From an uncultured Coriobacteriaceae bacterium (lineage in GTDB: Bacteria; Actinomycetota; Coriobacteriia; Coriobacteriales; Atopobiaceae): DNA of 51,151 nt. The stretch is from NCBI GenBank assembly GCA_947426865.1, contig CANEFS010000005.1, forward strand, positions 1 through 51,151, in the 5' to 3' direction. The notes beneath the pieces were generated by a model. The model searched no databases. It was not told where the DNA came from and worked only from the letters and a program-made list of their open reading frames with translations. How positions within the stretch are numbered: position 1 is the first letter of the stretch; every line of letters begins with the position of its first letter. The translations under genes and the position numbers were made by a program. Shown here one piece after another: positions 1 through 7,281 of this stretch.

Positions 1-75
1 GGCGCCACCTGCGGTAACGCCCAAAACTAGACACACTTTTTGTCCTATAACCCTCCCTTAGCCCCCCACAACACA

Positions 76-116
76 CAAAAAATCCGCCCATTCCAATCAA
101 CCTTGAAACGAGCGGA
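76..116 (-). terminator. Rho-independent terminator after the NlpC/P60 gene
   Basis: On the minus strand a 12-bp stem (arms 105-116 and 83-94, three G-U wobbles, loop of 10) is followed directly by six T residues. It lies about 90 bases beyond the stop codon of the NlpC/P60 gene and points the right way to end that transcript. Confidence 0.75.
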
Positions 117-203
117 CTCATTAATTTCTGAGCTATGAGTGCTTTTAGAGGGCGTTACGTTGTTCTAGAAAGAAAAACTTACGTACCCCTAAGCAAGAAA
201 GCT

Positions 204-1271
204 TTACGCAGGCCAGCCGCCTCCCACAAGCCACGAAGCCGAGCGGTAAGAAACACCCACGGTGGGGTTTCCGGCATCAATCATCATGCCGTTTCCGCAG
301 TAAATTCCGACGTGACCGCTGGTCCAAATGAGGTCGCCAGCACGACATTGACTAATCGGTTTGAAGTTAGTGATGCGGCCGCGTTGCGCCTCTGAGGAGT
401 GCGACAAAGAGATGCCCGCTTTGCTGAAGCAATACATCGTCAAGCCCGAGCAATCGAAGCGACGTCCCACAGGATCACACGCGCCGTAAACGTAGGCCGA
501 GCCAATCATCGAATAGGCAGCGTCGAGAACAGCCTGGCGAGCAGCATCGCCACCGGAATCGGGATGAGGAACGTCTCCGCCACCACCGCCACCCGAGGGC
601 TTAATGCCGTCTTGGGTCGAGGAATCGAGACTGTCAAAGTAGGCCTGAGCACGAGAAACACGCTTATCAAGCTCAGTCTTTTGAGCTTGCTGATCGTTGA
701 GAAGAGCTTGTTGTTGGTCTTTCTCGGCATTAAGGGTAGAAAGCGAGTTTTGAAGTTCATTCTTTTTGTTGTTCAGCTCGTTTTGAATGTTGCGAGCGTC
801 GTTGATGGCCTTCTCGTGGGAAGAAGCGACCATGTCCGTGTAGTGAAGCTTGGAAACGAGGTCTTCGAAGCTTGTCGATGTGAAGATGACGGAAAGAAGA
901 TCGATTCCGCCACTTTTGTAATCGTTTCTCGTTGACTCGGCGAGAACCTTTTGGCTTGCCGCGAGCTCTTCTTGCTTTTGCGCGATAACTTGCTCAGACT
1001 CAGCAATGGCAGCGTTGGCGGCATCGATTTTAGCCTTCGTGTCATTCAGTTGAACCGCCGTGTTGTTTAGGCACTCTGAGGCTTGTTCGGCCTCGTCATA
1101 CAAGCGATTAAGCTCGGCTTTTGCAGCCTCAACGGAAGGGGTTGCTGAAGCGGTTCGAGCACCTGTGAAGGAGGTTGCAACGAGGAGGGCGGATAGAACA
1201 AGAGCGGTTGCCCGTTTTGGAAGGGATACTTCTTTCTTAAATGAAAAACCTTTCATTTTTTTAAGTAACAT
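204..1271 (-). CDS. Secreted NlpC/P60 peptidoglycan endopeptidase with coiled-coil N-terminus
   Basis: This 355-residue protein probably hydrolyses peptide stems in cell-wall peptidoglycan outside the cell. The N-terminus has a basic stretch followed by a hydrophobic segment ending near ASA (about residues 20-43), a signal peptide. Residues 45-215 are a long, Glu/Gln/Ala-rich coiled coil of the CwlO/RipA type, then a Gly-rich linker (GGGGGG) and an NlpC/P60 domain from about residue 245. The catalytic Cys is in FDCSGL and the His in SGHVGIY. The ATG at 1269-1271 is preceded by AGGAG at about 6 bases. The gene stands alone, with a 304-bp spacer upstream and a strong terminator downstream. The coiled coil suggests regulation by autoinhibition or by a divisome partner, as known for this family; that is inference. 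Confidence 0.93.
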   Translation of the reverse strand: MLLKKMKGFSFKKEVSLPKRATALVLSALLVATSFTGARTASATPSVEAAKAELNRLYDEAEQASECLNNTAVQLNDTKAKIDAANAAIAESEQVIAQKQEELAASQKVLAESTRNDYKSGGIDLLSVIFTSTSFEDLVSKLHYTDMVASSHEKAINDARNIQNELNNKKNELQNSLSTLNAEKDQQQALLNDQQAQKTELDKRVSRAQAYFDSLDSSTQDGIKPSGGGGGGDVPHPDSGGDAARQAVLDAAYSMIGSAYVYGACDPVGRRFDCSGLTMYCFSKAGISLSHSSEAQRGRITNFKPISQCRAGDLIWTSGHVGIYCGNGMMIDAGNPTVGVSYRSASWLVGGGWPA

Positions 1272-1575
1272 GCTTCTCCTAAAAGTAGCTTACATTTTCT
1301 CGCGATTGTAAGGTCAATGCTTTTGAGATGAGCCTGTTGGTTTCTGTTTATCACTTTATCGTGGCCCATCGTCGTTATTTGTCATCAATCGCTTTCGGTT
1401 ACGCGTGCCTTTGGTTTCGTTGATTCTTCATTCTTGCAGCGCGTAAAACGCCCAACATTATACCGCTGCCCTAAAGAGGATTAAAGCGATTTGTGAAGAG
1501 TTTATGAAGACGGCCGAGGTGCGCAGAACGCGCGCGCCTGCCGTTTTTCGCCGTTTATTTCAGGTTCTTGGCAGC
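1272..1575. other. Intergenic region between fba and the NlpC/P60 gene
   Basis: This 304-bp spacer has no convincing gene. It holds a candidate minus-strand promoter near 1457-1485, and one TTTCTCG heptamer copy near 1295. No clear terminator follows fba. Confidence 0.5.
1457..1485 (-). promoter_or_regulatory. Candidate promoter of the NlpC/P60 gene
   Basis: On the minus strand a perfect TATAAT (1457-1462) is preceded at 17 bp by TTTAAT (1480-1485), a weak -35. It would give a leader of about 180 bases. The -10 match is seen; promoter activity is inferred. Confidence 0.4.
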
Positions 1576-2448
1576 TTATTTCCAGCCCTTATTGGCAGAA
1601 CCGAAAAGCTCAATCTTCTCAACGGTCTTTGCAACAATCGCCTCAGCGCCGTCCTTCAAGAGTTTGCGAGGATCAAAGCCCTTCTCAGCCTGATGCTTTT
1701 TCGCCTCAATGTAGGCAGCAGTCGCATCACAGAAGGCCACTTGAAGCTCAGTGTTTACGTTAATCTTGGCGATACCAAGGTTGATAGCTTTTTGAATCTG
1801 GTCGTCGGGAATGCCCGTGCCGCCGTGGAGAACGAGGGGCAAGTCGCCCGTCTTTGCCTTGATGGCCTCCAGAACGTCGAAGCGCAGGCCCTCCCAGTTT
1901 GCGGGATAGAGGCCGTGGATGTTTCCGATGCCCGCAGCGAGAAAATCGACGCCGGTCTCGGCAATCGTTGCGCACTCATCAGGATCTGCGCACTCCCCTG
2001 TTCCTGTGACGCCGTCTTCCGTGCCTCCAATCGAGCCAACTTCTGCCTCAATCGAGATGCCCTTGTCGTGGCAAATCTTAACGAGCTCTTTCGTTTTCGC
2101 CAGGTTTGTCTCGAAATTTTCTTCATGGGAACCATCATACATTACGCTCGTGAAGCCGGCATCGATGCACTCAAGGCAGGCTTCGTAGGTGCCGTGATCG
2201 AGGTGCAAAGCGACGGGAACCGTCAGATTCATGGCGTCGTAGACCGCGTGTACGAGTTCGGAAACGGTCTTGAAGCCGGTCTGATATTTGGCGGCACTCA
2301 TCGAGCACTGCACAATAACTGGCGAGTTCGTGTCCTCGGCCGCCTGCAAAATGGAGCGGCACCACTCAAGGTCGTTCGTGTTGAAAGCGCCGACCGCGTA
2401 ATGTCCGGCCTCGGCTGAATCGAGCATGTCCTTTGCATTAACTAACAT
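1576..2448 (-). CDS. fba: Class II fructose-1,6-bisphosphate aldolase
   Basis: Zn-dependent aldolase splitting fructose 1,6-bisphosphate into DHAP and glyceraldehyde 3-phosphate in the cytoplasm. The 290-residue TIM barrel shows the family motifs: HLDHG at 82-86 (catalytic Asp84, Zn ligand His85), EAEVGSIGG near 134-142 (Glu136), GIGNIHG (His178) and LHGGTGIPDDQI (His208), then KINVNTE. Length is at the short end typical of the GatY/KbaY/FbaA group, so a tagatose-bisphosphate aldolase activity cannot be excluded. The ATG has a strong AGGAG 8 bases upstream. It is separated from hypA by 477 bp that includes a leader able to form hairpins, so it is probably transcribed on its own. Confidence 0.93.
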   Translation of the reverse strand: MLVNAKDMLDSAEAGHYAVGAFNTNDLEWCRSILQAAEDTNSPVIVQCSMSAAKYQTGFKTVSELVHAVYDAMNLTVPVALHLDHGTYEACLECIDAGFTSVMYDGSHEENFETNLAKTKELVKICHDKGISIEAEVGSIGGTEDGVTGTGECADPDECATIAETGVDFLAAGIGNIHGLYPANWEGLRFDVLEAIKAKTGDLPLVLHGGTGIPDDQIQKAINLGIAKINVNTELQVAFCDATAAYIEAKKHQAEKGFDPRKLLKDGAEAIVAKTVEKIELFGSANKGWK

Positions 2449-2500
2449 TTCTTCTCCTCGTGTCTTTTTTTGGGTCTTCTTCTCAGACCTTCTTTTGCTT

Positions 2501-2537
2501 GTTGGGCGCTTCGCGCTTTAAATTTGCGAGCGCCAAC
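2501..2537 (-). promoter_or_regulatory. Stem-loop in the fba leader
   Basis: The arms 2501-2514 and 2526-2537 pair over 11-12 bp with two bulged bases around an A/T-rich loop, about 55 bases upstream of the fba start codon. Smaller hairpins flank it. There is no T tract, so it is not a terminator; a role in mRNA stability or regulation is only inferred. Confidence 0.35.
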
Positions 2538-2656
2538 GATGACGTTTCGCCCTTCTTTTCTCGGACGTTTTGTCCTTCTTTACAGTGGCGTTGCGTCTGT
2601 CTCTATAATGCCACAACGCGCTGTTGTTTCTTTTCTCGTGCGCAAGTTTTAGGCCA

Positions 2657-2676
2657 GATTCGTGTGGATTCGTGTG
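2657..2676. repeat. Tandem duplication of a 10-mer
   Basis: GATTCGTGTG occurs twice head to tail, perfectly matched, in the hypA-fba spacer. A second perfect 9-bp duplication (CTGAAGTTT twice) lies 70 bp away at 2749-2766. Confidence 0.8.
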
Positions 2677-2925
2677 GATGCTGGTTCGTCAATTTCATGC
2701 GAAGGAGAAGGTTCGCGAATGGTTTTGCATCTCAGGGGATCAGAGCGACTGAAGTTTCTGAAGTTTCTGGAAATCGCCTTGATTCTGGGGCCTTGACCCA
2801 GGGTCCGGGGTGGCGAGGCGCCCGGTGGCGATGCCTCAACGCAGGGGCAACCTTCGGCTAAGCCAGACCGAGATAACGACAAAGGCAACGTGCAAAGCAA
2901 CAGCGATGCAAGGGCGAAGCGTTCG

Positions 2926-3270
2926 CTAGCGGGCAGCGATATTTTTAATGATGGCACCCGAGCCTTGAATGAGGTGCGTGTTGGGACTCCCGCACGCGGG
3001 ACACGTTTTACCAAACTTGGTGGGGCTGAAGGTTTCTTTGCAATCATCGCACTGATTGAGCGCGGGTTGGACTTCGGTAAAAAGCGTCGCTTCGTCCATG
3101 ATGGGTTCGCGCTTAATAGCCCAGTTCCAAGCGTCTTGGAGAAGGTCGGGAACTACGCCTGACACTTCTCCAAGCTCAACGGTAACTGCCTCTACGCGGG
3201 AGACGTTATTGTCTTGAGCAGCAGCTTTAACGCCGTCAATAATGTAGAAAACGATTCCAAGCTCGTGCAT
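2926..3270 (-). CDS. hypA: Hydrogenase/urease nickel incorporation protein HypA
   Basis: A 114-residue metallochaperone that, with HypB, delivers Ni(II) to the active site of [NiFe]-hydrogenase (or urease). The nickel-binding MHE N-terminus (His2) is intact, and the structural zinc site is two pairs, C74-x2-C77 and C90-x2-C93. Length is normal for the family. It starts 6 bp after the stop codon of the Fe-S/FAD oxidoreductase, so the two are surely co-transcribed. hypB lies upstream of that oxidoreductase. No hydrogenase subunit or hypCDEF gene is seen in the window, so the client enzyme must be encoded elsewhere. Confidence 0.95.
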   Translation of the reverse strand: MHELGIVFYIIDGVKAAAQDNNVSRVEAVTVELGEVSGVVPDLLQDAWNWAIKREPIMDEATLFTEVQPALNQCDDCKETFSPTKFGKTCPACGSPNTHLIQGSGAIIKNIAAR

Positions 3271-3276
3271 GGAACG

Positions 3277-6200
3277 CTACGCCTCTGTGTTTTCTGAGGC
3301 CGCGCTTGCTGTGGCTGCGCTTTTCTCGGCCGCACCTTCTGTGACAGTGCCCCCTTTAGAGGCAATTTTTGCCGCGCGCTTCTCGGCCTTTTTCTGAGCC
3401 TTCTTATTCTTGCGAATGCGAATGAGGCGCTTCAGGGCGTAGGGCGCGATGGCCTTTAACTTGTCCTCGCTCCTGTACATCGTGGAGTTTTCGGGGTGGT
3501 CGCGGTGCAGGTGAATCGCGTCGAACGCGCACTTCGTGGTGCAGAGACCGCAGCCGATGCACTTGTTGGGGTCAACGTAGGAAACGCCGCAGGACAGGCA
3601 GCGCGCCGTCTCGGCTTTGACTTGATCTTCCGTGAACGTCTCGACGTATTCGGCGAAGGGGTTGTTGGCCGCGGCCTTTGAAGTCGCAGGGACGTTGCGC
3701 TGGGCGGTGTCGTAGGAGTCAAGCTCGACGTTGTCCTTGTCGAACTCCTTGTAGTAGCGCTGGTTGCGCCCAATCGTAAGCGTCGAGCCAGGATGGACGA
3801 AACGGTGGATGGAGATGGACGCCTCGTGTCCTTGCGCAATCGCGTCGATGGCAAAGCGCGGTCCTGTTACGACGTCGCCGCCCGCAAAAATATCGTCTAC
3901 GCTCGTCTGATACGTTTGTTTGTCGATGACAGGGGCGCCGGTTTTCTCGAAGGCCATCTCTTCACCTTTGAGCAAATCGCCCCAAATCGTTTTTTGTCCG
4001 ACCGAGAAAACCACGGTGTTTGCAGGGACCTCCTCGGTGACTTTTCCGTCGTAGAGCGGGTTGAATTTGCCTTCCTTGTCGAAAACGGAGGTGCACTTTT
4101 TGAAGGTGACGCCCGTCACGCCGGCGTCGTCGCGAAGAACCTCTGCGGGCCCCCAACTGTTCACGATTTTGACGCCGTCCTCTGTAGCCTCTTCAACCTC
4201 GTCGGGAGAAGCTGGCATCTCATTGGCTTTCTCTAAGCAGCGCATCTCAACAGATTTCGCGCCCAAGCGAGCGGCTGTGCGCGCGACGTCAATCGCGACG
4301 TTTCCACCGCCGATAACCACGACGTTGCCCAAATCTTCTCCTTTGAGCTCGCCTTCTGCGGCGGCGTGGAGGAAGTCAACGGCGGTCCAGGAGCCTTCTG
4401 CCTCTTCGCCTTCGATGCCGGCTGAGCGCGAACCTTGGCAGCCAATAGCCACGTAAAAGGCGCGATAACCCTGCTTGCGAAGGTCGTCAAGGGTGATGTC
4501 TTTTCCGACTTCGGTGTTCAACTTGATATCAACACCCATCGATTTGATAAGGTCGACTTCGGCGTCGATGATGTCTTTCTCGAGCTTGTAGGAAGGAATG
4601 CCGTAGGTCAGCATGCCGCCTGCGCGCGAACTTTTCTCGAAAACGGTGGGACGGTAGCCTTTCTCGGCCAGATAGTAAGCGCACGAGAGACCCGCCGGAC
4701 CGGAGCCCACAATCGCGATTTTTTGGTCGAACTCGCCGCGGACAGAGGGGATGACTTTTTCGGGCGTCTTTCGCGTCTTGGGGTCGAGCTCAAGGGCGGC
4801 GACGAACTTCTTCACTTCGTCGATAGCAACCGCGCCGTCCAGCTTGCCGCGCGTACACTCGTCCTCGCAGCGGCGATTGCAGATGCGCCCGCAAATAGCA
4901 GGCAGCGGATTTTCTTTGCGAATGAGCTCGAGGGCTTCTTGGTACTTGCCTTGAGCAGCAAGCTTCAAATAACCCTGCACGGAAACGTGGGCCGGGCAGG
5001 CCGTTTTACAAGGCGCGGTTCCCGACTCTTGCGTCTCAATGCGGTTCACGTCGCGGTAGTTGGGCGTCCATTTTTCTGAACCCCAGTCAACGTCGTTGGG
5101 CAGTTCGTGCTTGGGATAGACGGGCGGCTCGTGGGTGTCTTTCGAGCAAAGCTTCTGTCCTAGCTTGATGGCGCCTGCCGGACAGACCTCGACGCAGCGC
5201 CCGCAAGCAACGCACTTGTCCGGCTCTATCTTTGCCGTGTAGGCCGAGCGGCTCATGTTGGGCGTGTTGTAGAGCTGGCTGGTACGCAGCGCATAGCAAA
5301 CGTTGACGTTGCAGTTACATATTGCAAAGATTTTATTCTCGCCATCGATGTTGGTAATTTGGTGGACGAAGCCGTTATCCTCAGCTTTTTTGAGGATTTC
5401 CATAACCTCGTCGTAGCTGAGGTAGCGGCCGCGATCCGTTTCAACAAGCCAGTCAGCCATGTCGCCAACGCCTATGCACCAATCCTCTGGATCATCTGCG
5501 CAACCCTCCCCTAGGCGCTCGCGAGACATGCGACAGGAGCACGGAGAGCCAGCATATTTGGGAGCATATTTTTTCAACCAGTGGCTGATGTGCTCGACGG
5601 TGGCTGTTTCGTTTTCCATCGTAATGGCGCGCTCAACCGGGATGACGTGCATACCGATGCCCGCACCTCCTGGAGGTACCATCGGCGTCACCTTATCCAG
5701 CGGCAGGCGCGTCATGCGCTCGAACATCTTCGCCGACTCAGGGTGGGACTGAAGGTCTACGCTGCGGGAGTTAAAGAACTCAGCAGAACCGGGAACGAAA
5801 GGCGGCAGGACGTATTGCTTTTCGCGCTGGGGATTTTCCCAGTTGTATTCGATTAAGCCAATGTAGGCCATCTCGTTTAAGAGTTTCTCGAGAGCTTCTA
5901 AGTCGTTGCGCTTTGTGACCTTAGCAATTTGCTTCAGCGTCTTGGGCTTTCTCACCTTCATCTTGAGGGCAACCTCTGCCATCTCGTCGGTGATGTTGGC
6001 GGCAAAGCCCCAGTATTCAGGGTCGTCGGCGGTCACCTTCACGCCGATGCGGTCTGTGACCATGTTCGCAAGATCGATGATGGGTTTGCGGGGATGGGCG
6101 CGCTCCTCCTCAGAGATTTCGGGGGTCCAATCAATCGTTTTGAAGTCGGTGAATTCTTGCGCCAAAACGATGCGGCCCTCGTCGTCGAAGACGGCAGGCT

Positions 6201-6363
6201 CAAAGCGGTCAGGGTGAGTGATGCCATGCTTTTTGGAGCCCTTAGCGTGAGGGTCAAGACCTGCCTCTTCAGCGGTTTCCGGCGCGATGTCACCCGGTAC
6301 GAGCTCGCCATAGCCCGTGTGCGTCATCTCTTCATCTATCATGTCTGTTTTGTTTTTGGCCAT
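3277..6363 (-). CDS. Large Fe-S/FAD pyridine-nucleotide oxidoreductase (GltD-like, with ferredoxin domains)
   Basis: A 1028-residue cytoplasmic electron-transfer flavoprotein (residue numbers here count from a GTG two codons upstream). Residues 140-195 resemble a small helical, winged-helix-like module. Residues 275-360 carry clustered cysteines (SPCSC, GEGC, ICNCNVNVC). A 4Fe-4S motif C386-x2-C-x2-C-x3-C396 follows, then a GltD-type N-terminal cluster (CKTACPAH to CEDEC, 454-505), an FAD Rossmann fold (GSGPAG, 555-560), an NAD(P) fold (GGGNVAID, 687-694) and a second ferredoxin motif C937-x2-C-x2-C-x3-C947. The tail after 985 is Lys/Ala/Glu-rich and low in complexity. The ATG at 6361-6363 is chosen over the upstream GTG because AAGG is correctly spaced. 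It probably moves electrons between NAD(P)H and ferredoxin or an enzyme partner. Flanking hypA and hypB suggest a hydrogenase link, which is inference. Confidence 0.85.
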   Translation of the reverse strand: MAKNKTDMIDEEMTHTGYGELVPGDIAPETAEEAGLDPHAKGSKKHGITHPDRFEPAVFDDEGRIVLAQEFTDFKTIDWTPEISEEERAHPRKPIIDLANMVTDRIGVKVTADDPEYWGFAANITDEMAEVALKMKVRKPKTLKQIAKVTKRNDLEALEKLLNEMAYIGLIEYNWENPQREKQYVLPPFVPGSAEFFNSRSVDLQSHPESAKMFERMTRLPLDKVTPMVPPGGAGIGMHVIPVERAITMENETATVEHISHWLKKYAPKYAGSPCSCRMSRERLGEGCADDPEDWCIGVGDMADWLVETDRGRYLSYDEVMEILKKAEDNGFVHQITNIDGENKIFAICNCNVNVCYALRTSQLYNTPNMSRSAYTAKIEPDKCVACGRCVEVCPAGAIKLGQKLCSKDTHEPPVYPKHELPNDVDWGSEKWTPNYRDVNRIETQESGTAPCKTACPAHVSVQGYLKLAAQGKYQEALELIRKENPLPAICGRICNRRCEDECTRGKLDGAVAIDEVKKFVAALELDPKTRKTPEKVIPSVRGEFDQKIAIVGSGPAGLSCAYYLAEKGYRPTVFEKSSRAGGMLTYGIPSYKLEKDIIDAEVDLIKSMGVDIKLNTEVGKDITLDDLRKQGYRAFYVAIGCQGSRSAGIEGEEAEGSWTAVDFLHAAAEGELKGEDLGNVVVIGGGNVAIDVARTAARLGAKSVEMRCLEKANEMPASPDEVEEATEDGVKIVNSWGPAEVLRDDAGVTGVTFKKCTSVFDKEGKFNPLYDGKVTEEVPANTVVFSVGQKTIWGDLLKGEEMAFEKTGAPVIDKQTYQTSVDDIFAGGDVVTGPRFAIDAIAQGHEASISIHRFVHPGSTLTIGRNQRYYKEFDKDNVELDSYDTAQRNVPATSKAAANNPFAEYVETFTEDQVKAETARCLSCGVSYVDPNKCIGCGLCTTKCAFDAIHLHRDHPENSTMYRSEDKLKAIAPYALKRLIRIRKNKKAQKKAEKRAAKIASKGGTVTEGAAEKSAATASAASENTEA

Positions 6364-6400
6364 GCCCACCCTTTCTTAAAAAAATGAAACTCTTGTCGCG

Positions 6401-6505
6401 CTTGGCGCGCTACGTTTAATGCTTGGCCCACTACGTTTAATGCGTTGCACGCTATGCTCTGCGCGTTGCGTGCTAGGCTTGATGCGTTGCGCGCTACGCT
6501 AAATC
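6401..6505. repeat. Five-copy degenerate 21-bp tandem array at the 3' end of hypB
   Basis: Five consecutive 21-base units fill the spacer between hypB and the oxidoreductase gene. On the minus strand units share the core ACGTAGCGCGC followed by AACG, and begin CATTAA or similar. The last unit (6485-6505) contains the final codons and the stop codon of hypB (6494-6496), so the array grows outward from the gene end. Units differ from one another at roughly 2 to 7 positions. Confidence 0.85.
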
Positions 6506-7201
6506 ATATACCGAAATCTGGTCTTTTATCCAGCTGGCAAACGCGTCAATCCCCTCTCCCGTTTTTGCGCTCAGATAGATGATGGTCGCCTCGGGATTGC
6601 GCAGGTAGACGCCGTCCTCAAAATATTTCTTGTCGAAATCGAAGTGCTCCATGACGTCAATTTTGTTCACGAGAACCACGTCGGTCGTCTCGAACATGAG
6701 CGGATACTTGTAGGGTTTGTCGTCGCCTTCAGGAACCGAGAGAATCTCGACGTTAGCGTTTGCGCCGGTGTCAAACTCTGCCGGGCACACCAAGTTTCCG
6801 ACGTTTTCGAGAATAGCCAAGTCGACCGGAGCACCCGTTTCCTCCTGAGCATAGGCTTGCAGTTCGTTGACGCCCGTCTCGGTCATGCCGGCATCCAAGT
6901 GGCACATCCCTCCGGTGTGGATTTGGATGGAGGGGATTCCTGCGTCTAACATGTCGCGCGCATCGACATCCGAGTCGATATCTGCTTCCATGACGCCTAC
7001 CGAAATATCACCTTTGAGCTCAGCGATTGTTTTCAAGAGCGTGCTCGTTTTGCCGGCTCCGGGAGAGCCCATGACGTTCATGAGGAAGGTGCCCTCTTCT
7101 TTAAGGCGCGAGCGCAGTTTGTCCGCCGCCTCATCGTTTGCCGCAAAAACGGACTCTTTTACCTCAATAATGCGAACTTTTTTCTCATCTGCTTCAGTCA
7201 T
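6494..7201 (-). CDS. hypB: Hydrogenase nickel incorporation GTPase HypB
   Basis: A 235-residue SIMIBI-class GTPase that drives nickel transfer from HypA to a hydrogenase precursor. The Walker A is GSPGAGKTS (45-53); the interface metal site is C100-H101 in GGMCHLDA; ENVGNLVCP (132-140) and NKID (179-182) are diagnostic for HypB. The N-terminal CxxC nickel motif and any His-rich stretch are absent, so it is the minimal form without nickel storage. The ATG at 7199-7201 has AAAGG about 8 bases upstream and gives the usual family N-terminus. An in-frame TTG at 7252 would add 17 residues but has poor ribosome-binding context. It is followed by a tandem array and then the oxidoreductase and hypA. 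Confidence 0.94.
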   Translation of the reverse strand: MTEADEKKVRIIEVKESVFAANDEAADKLRSRLKEEGTFLMNVMGSPGAGKTSTLLKTIAELKGDISVGVMEADIDSDVDARDMLDAGIPSIQIHTGGMCHLDAGMTETGVNELQAYAQEETGAPVDLAILENVGNLVCPAEFDTGANANVEILSVPEGDDKPYKYPLMFETTDVVLVNKIDVMEHFDFDKKYFEDGVYLRNPEATIIYLSAKTGEGIDAFASWIKDQISVYDLA

Positions 7202-7281
7202 TTTCCAACCTTTTCGTTCCAACTCTCTTTCGAGCTCTTCATAGTTCTTCAAAGCTCTTCAGAATAAAATCCTTTAAGATT

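Larger units (their letters stand above)
2449..2925. other. Intergenic region between hypA and fba
   Basis: This 477-bp spacer has no credible protein gene. Nearest fba it forms three possible stem-loops in the minus-strand leader (about 2472-2489, 2501-2537 and 2563-2575). Further up are two perfect tandem duplications: GATTCGTGTG twice at 2657-2676 and CTGAAGTTT twice at 2749-2766. Two TTTCTCG copies occur near 2554 and 2632. The GC-rich stretch 2780-2900 shows no recognisable feature. Confidence 0.5.

Noticed and set aside
1504-2418. 304-codon plus-strand open frame
   Set aside because: It is antisense to the well-supported fba gene, lacks recognisable motifs and reflects codon structure of the opposite strand.
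2581-2609. Plus-strand promoter with TATAAT at 2604-2609
   Set aside because: The nearest -35-like TTTACA is 19 bp away and no plus-strand gene lies downstream.
2460-2861. 133-codon plus-strand open frame in the hypA-fba spacer
   Set aside because: Cys/Arg/Phe-rich translation of leader and repeat DNA without a plausible start signal.
6401-6505. CRISPR-like array
   Set aside because: Units are contiguous with no spacers and are degenerate; no cas genes are nearby. The same holds for the other tandem arrays.
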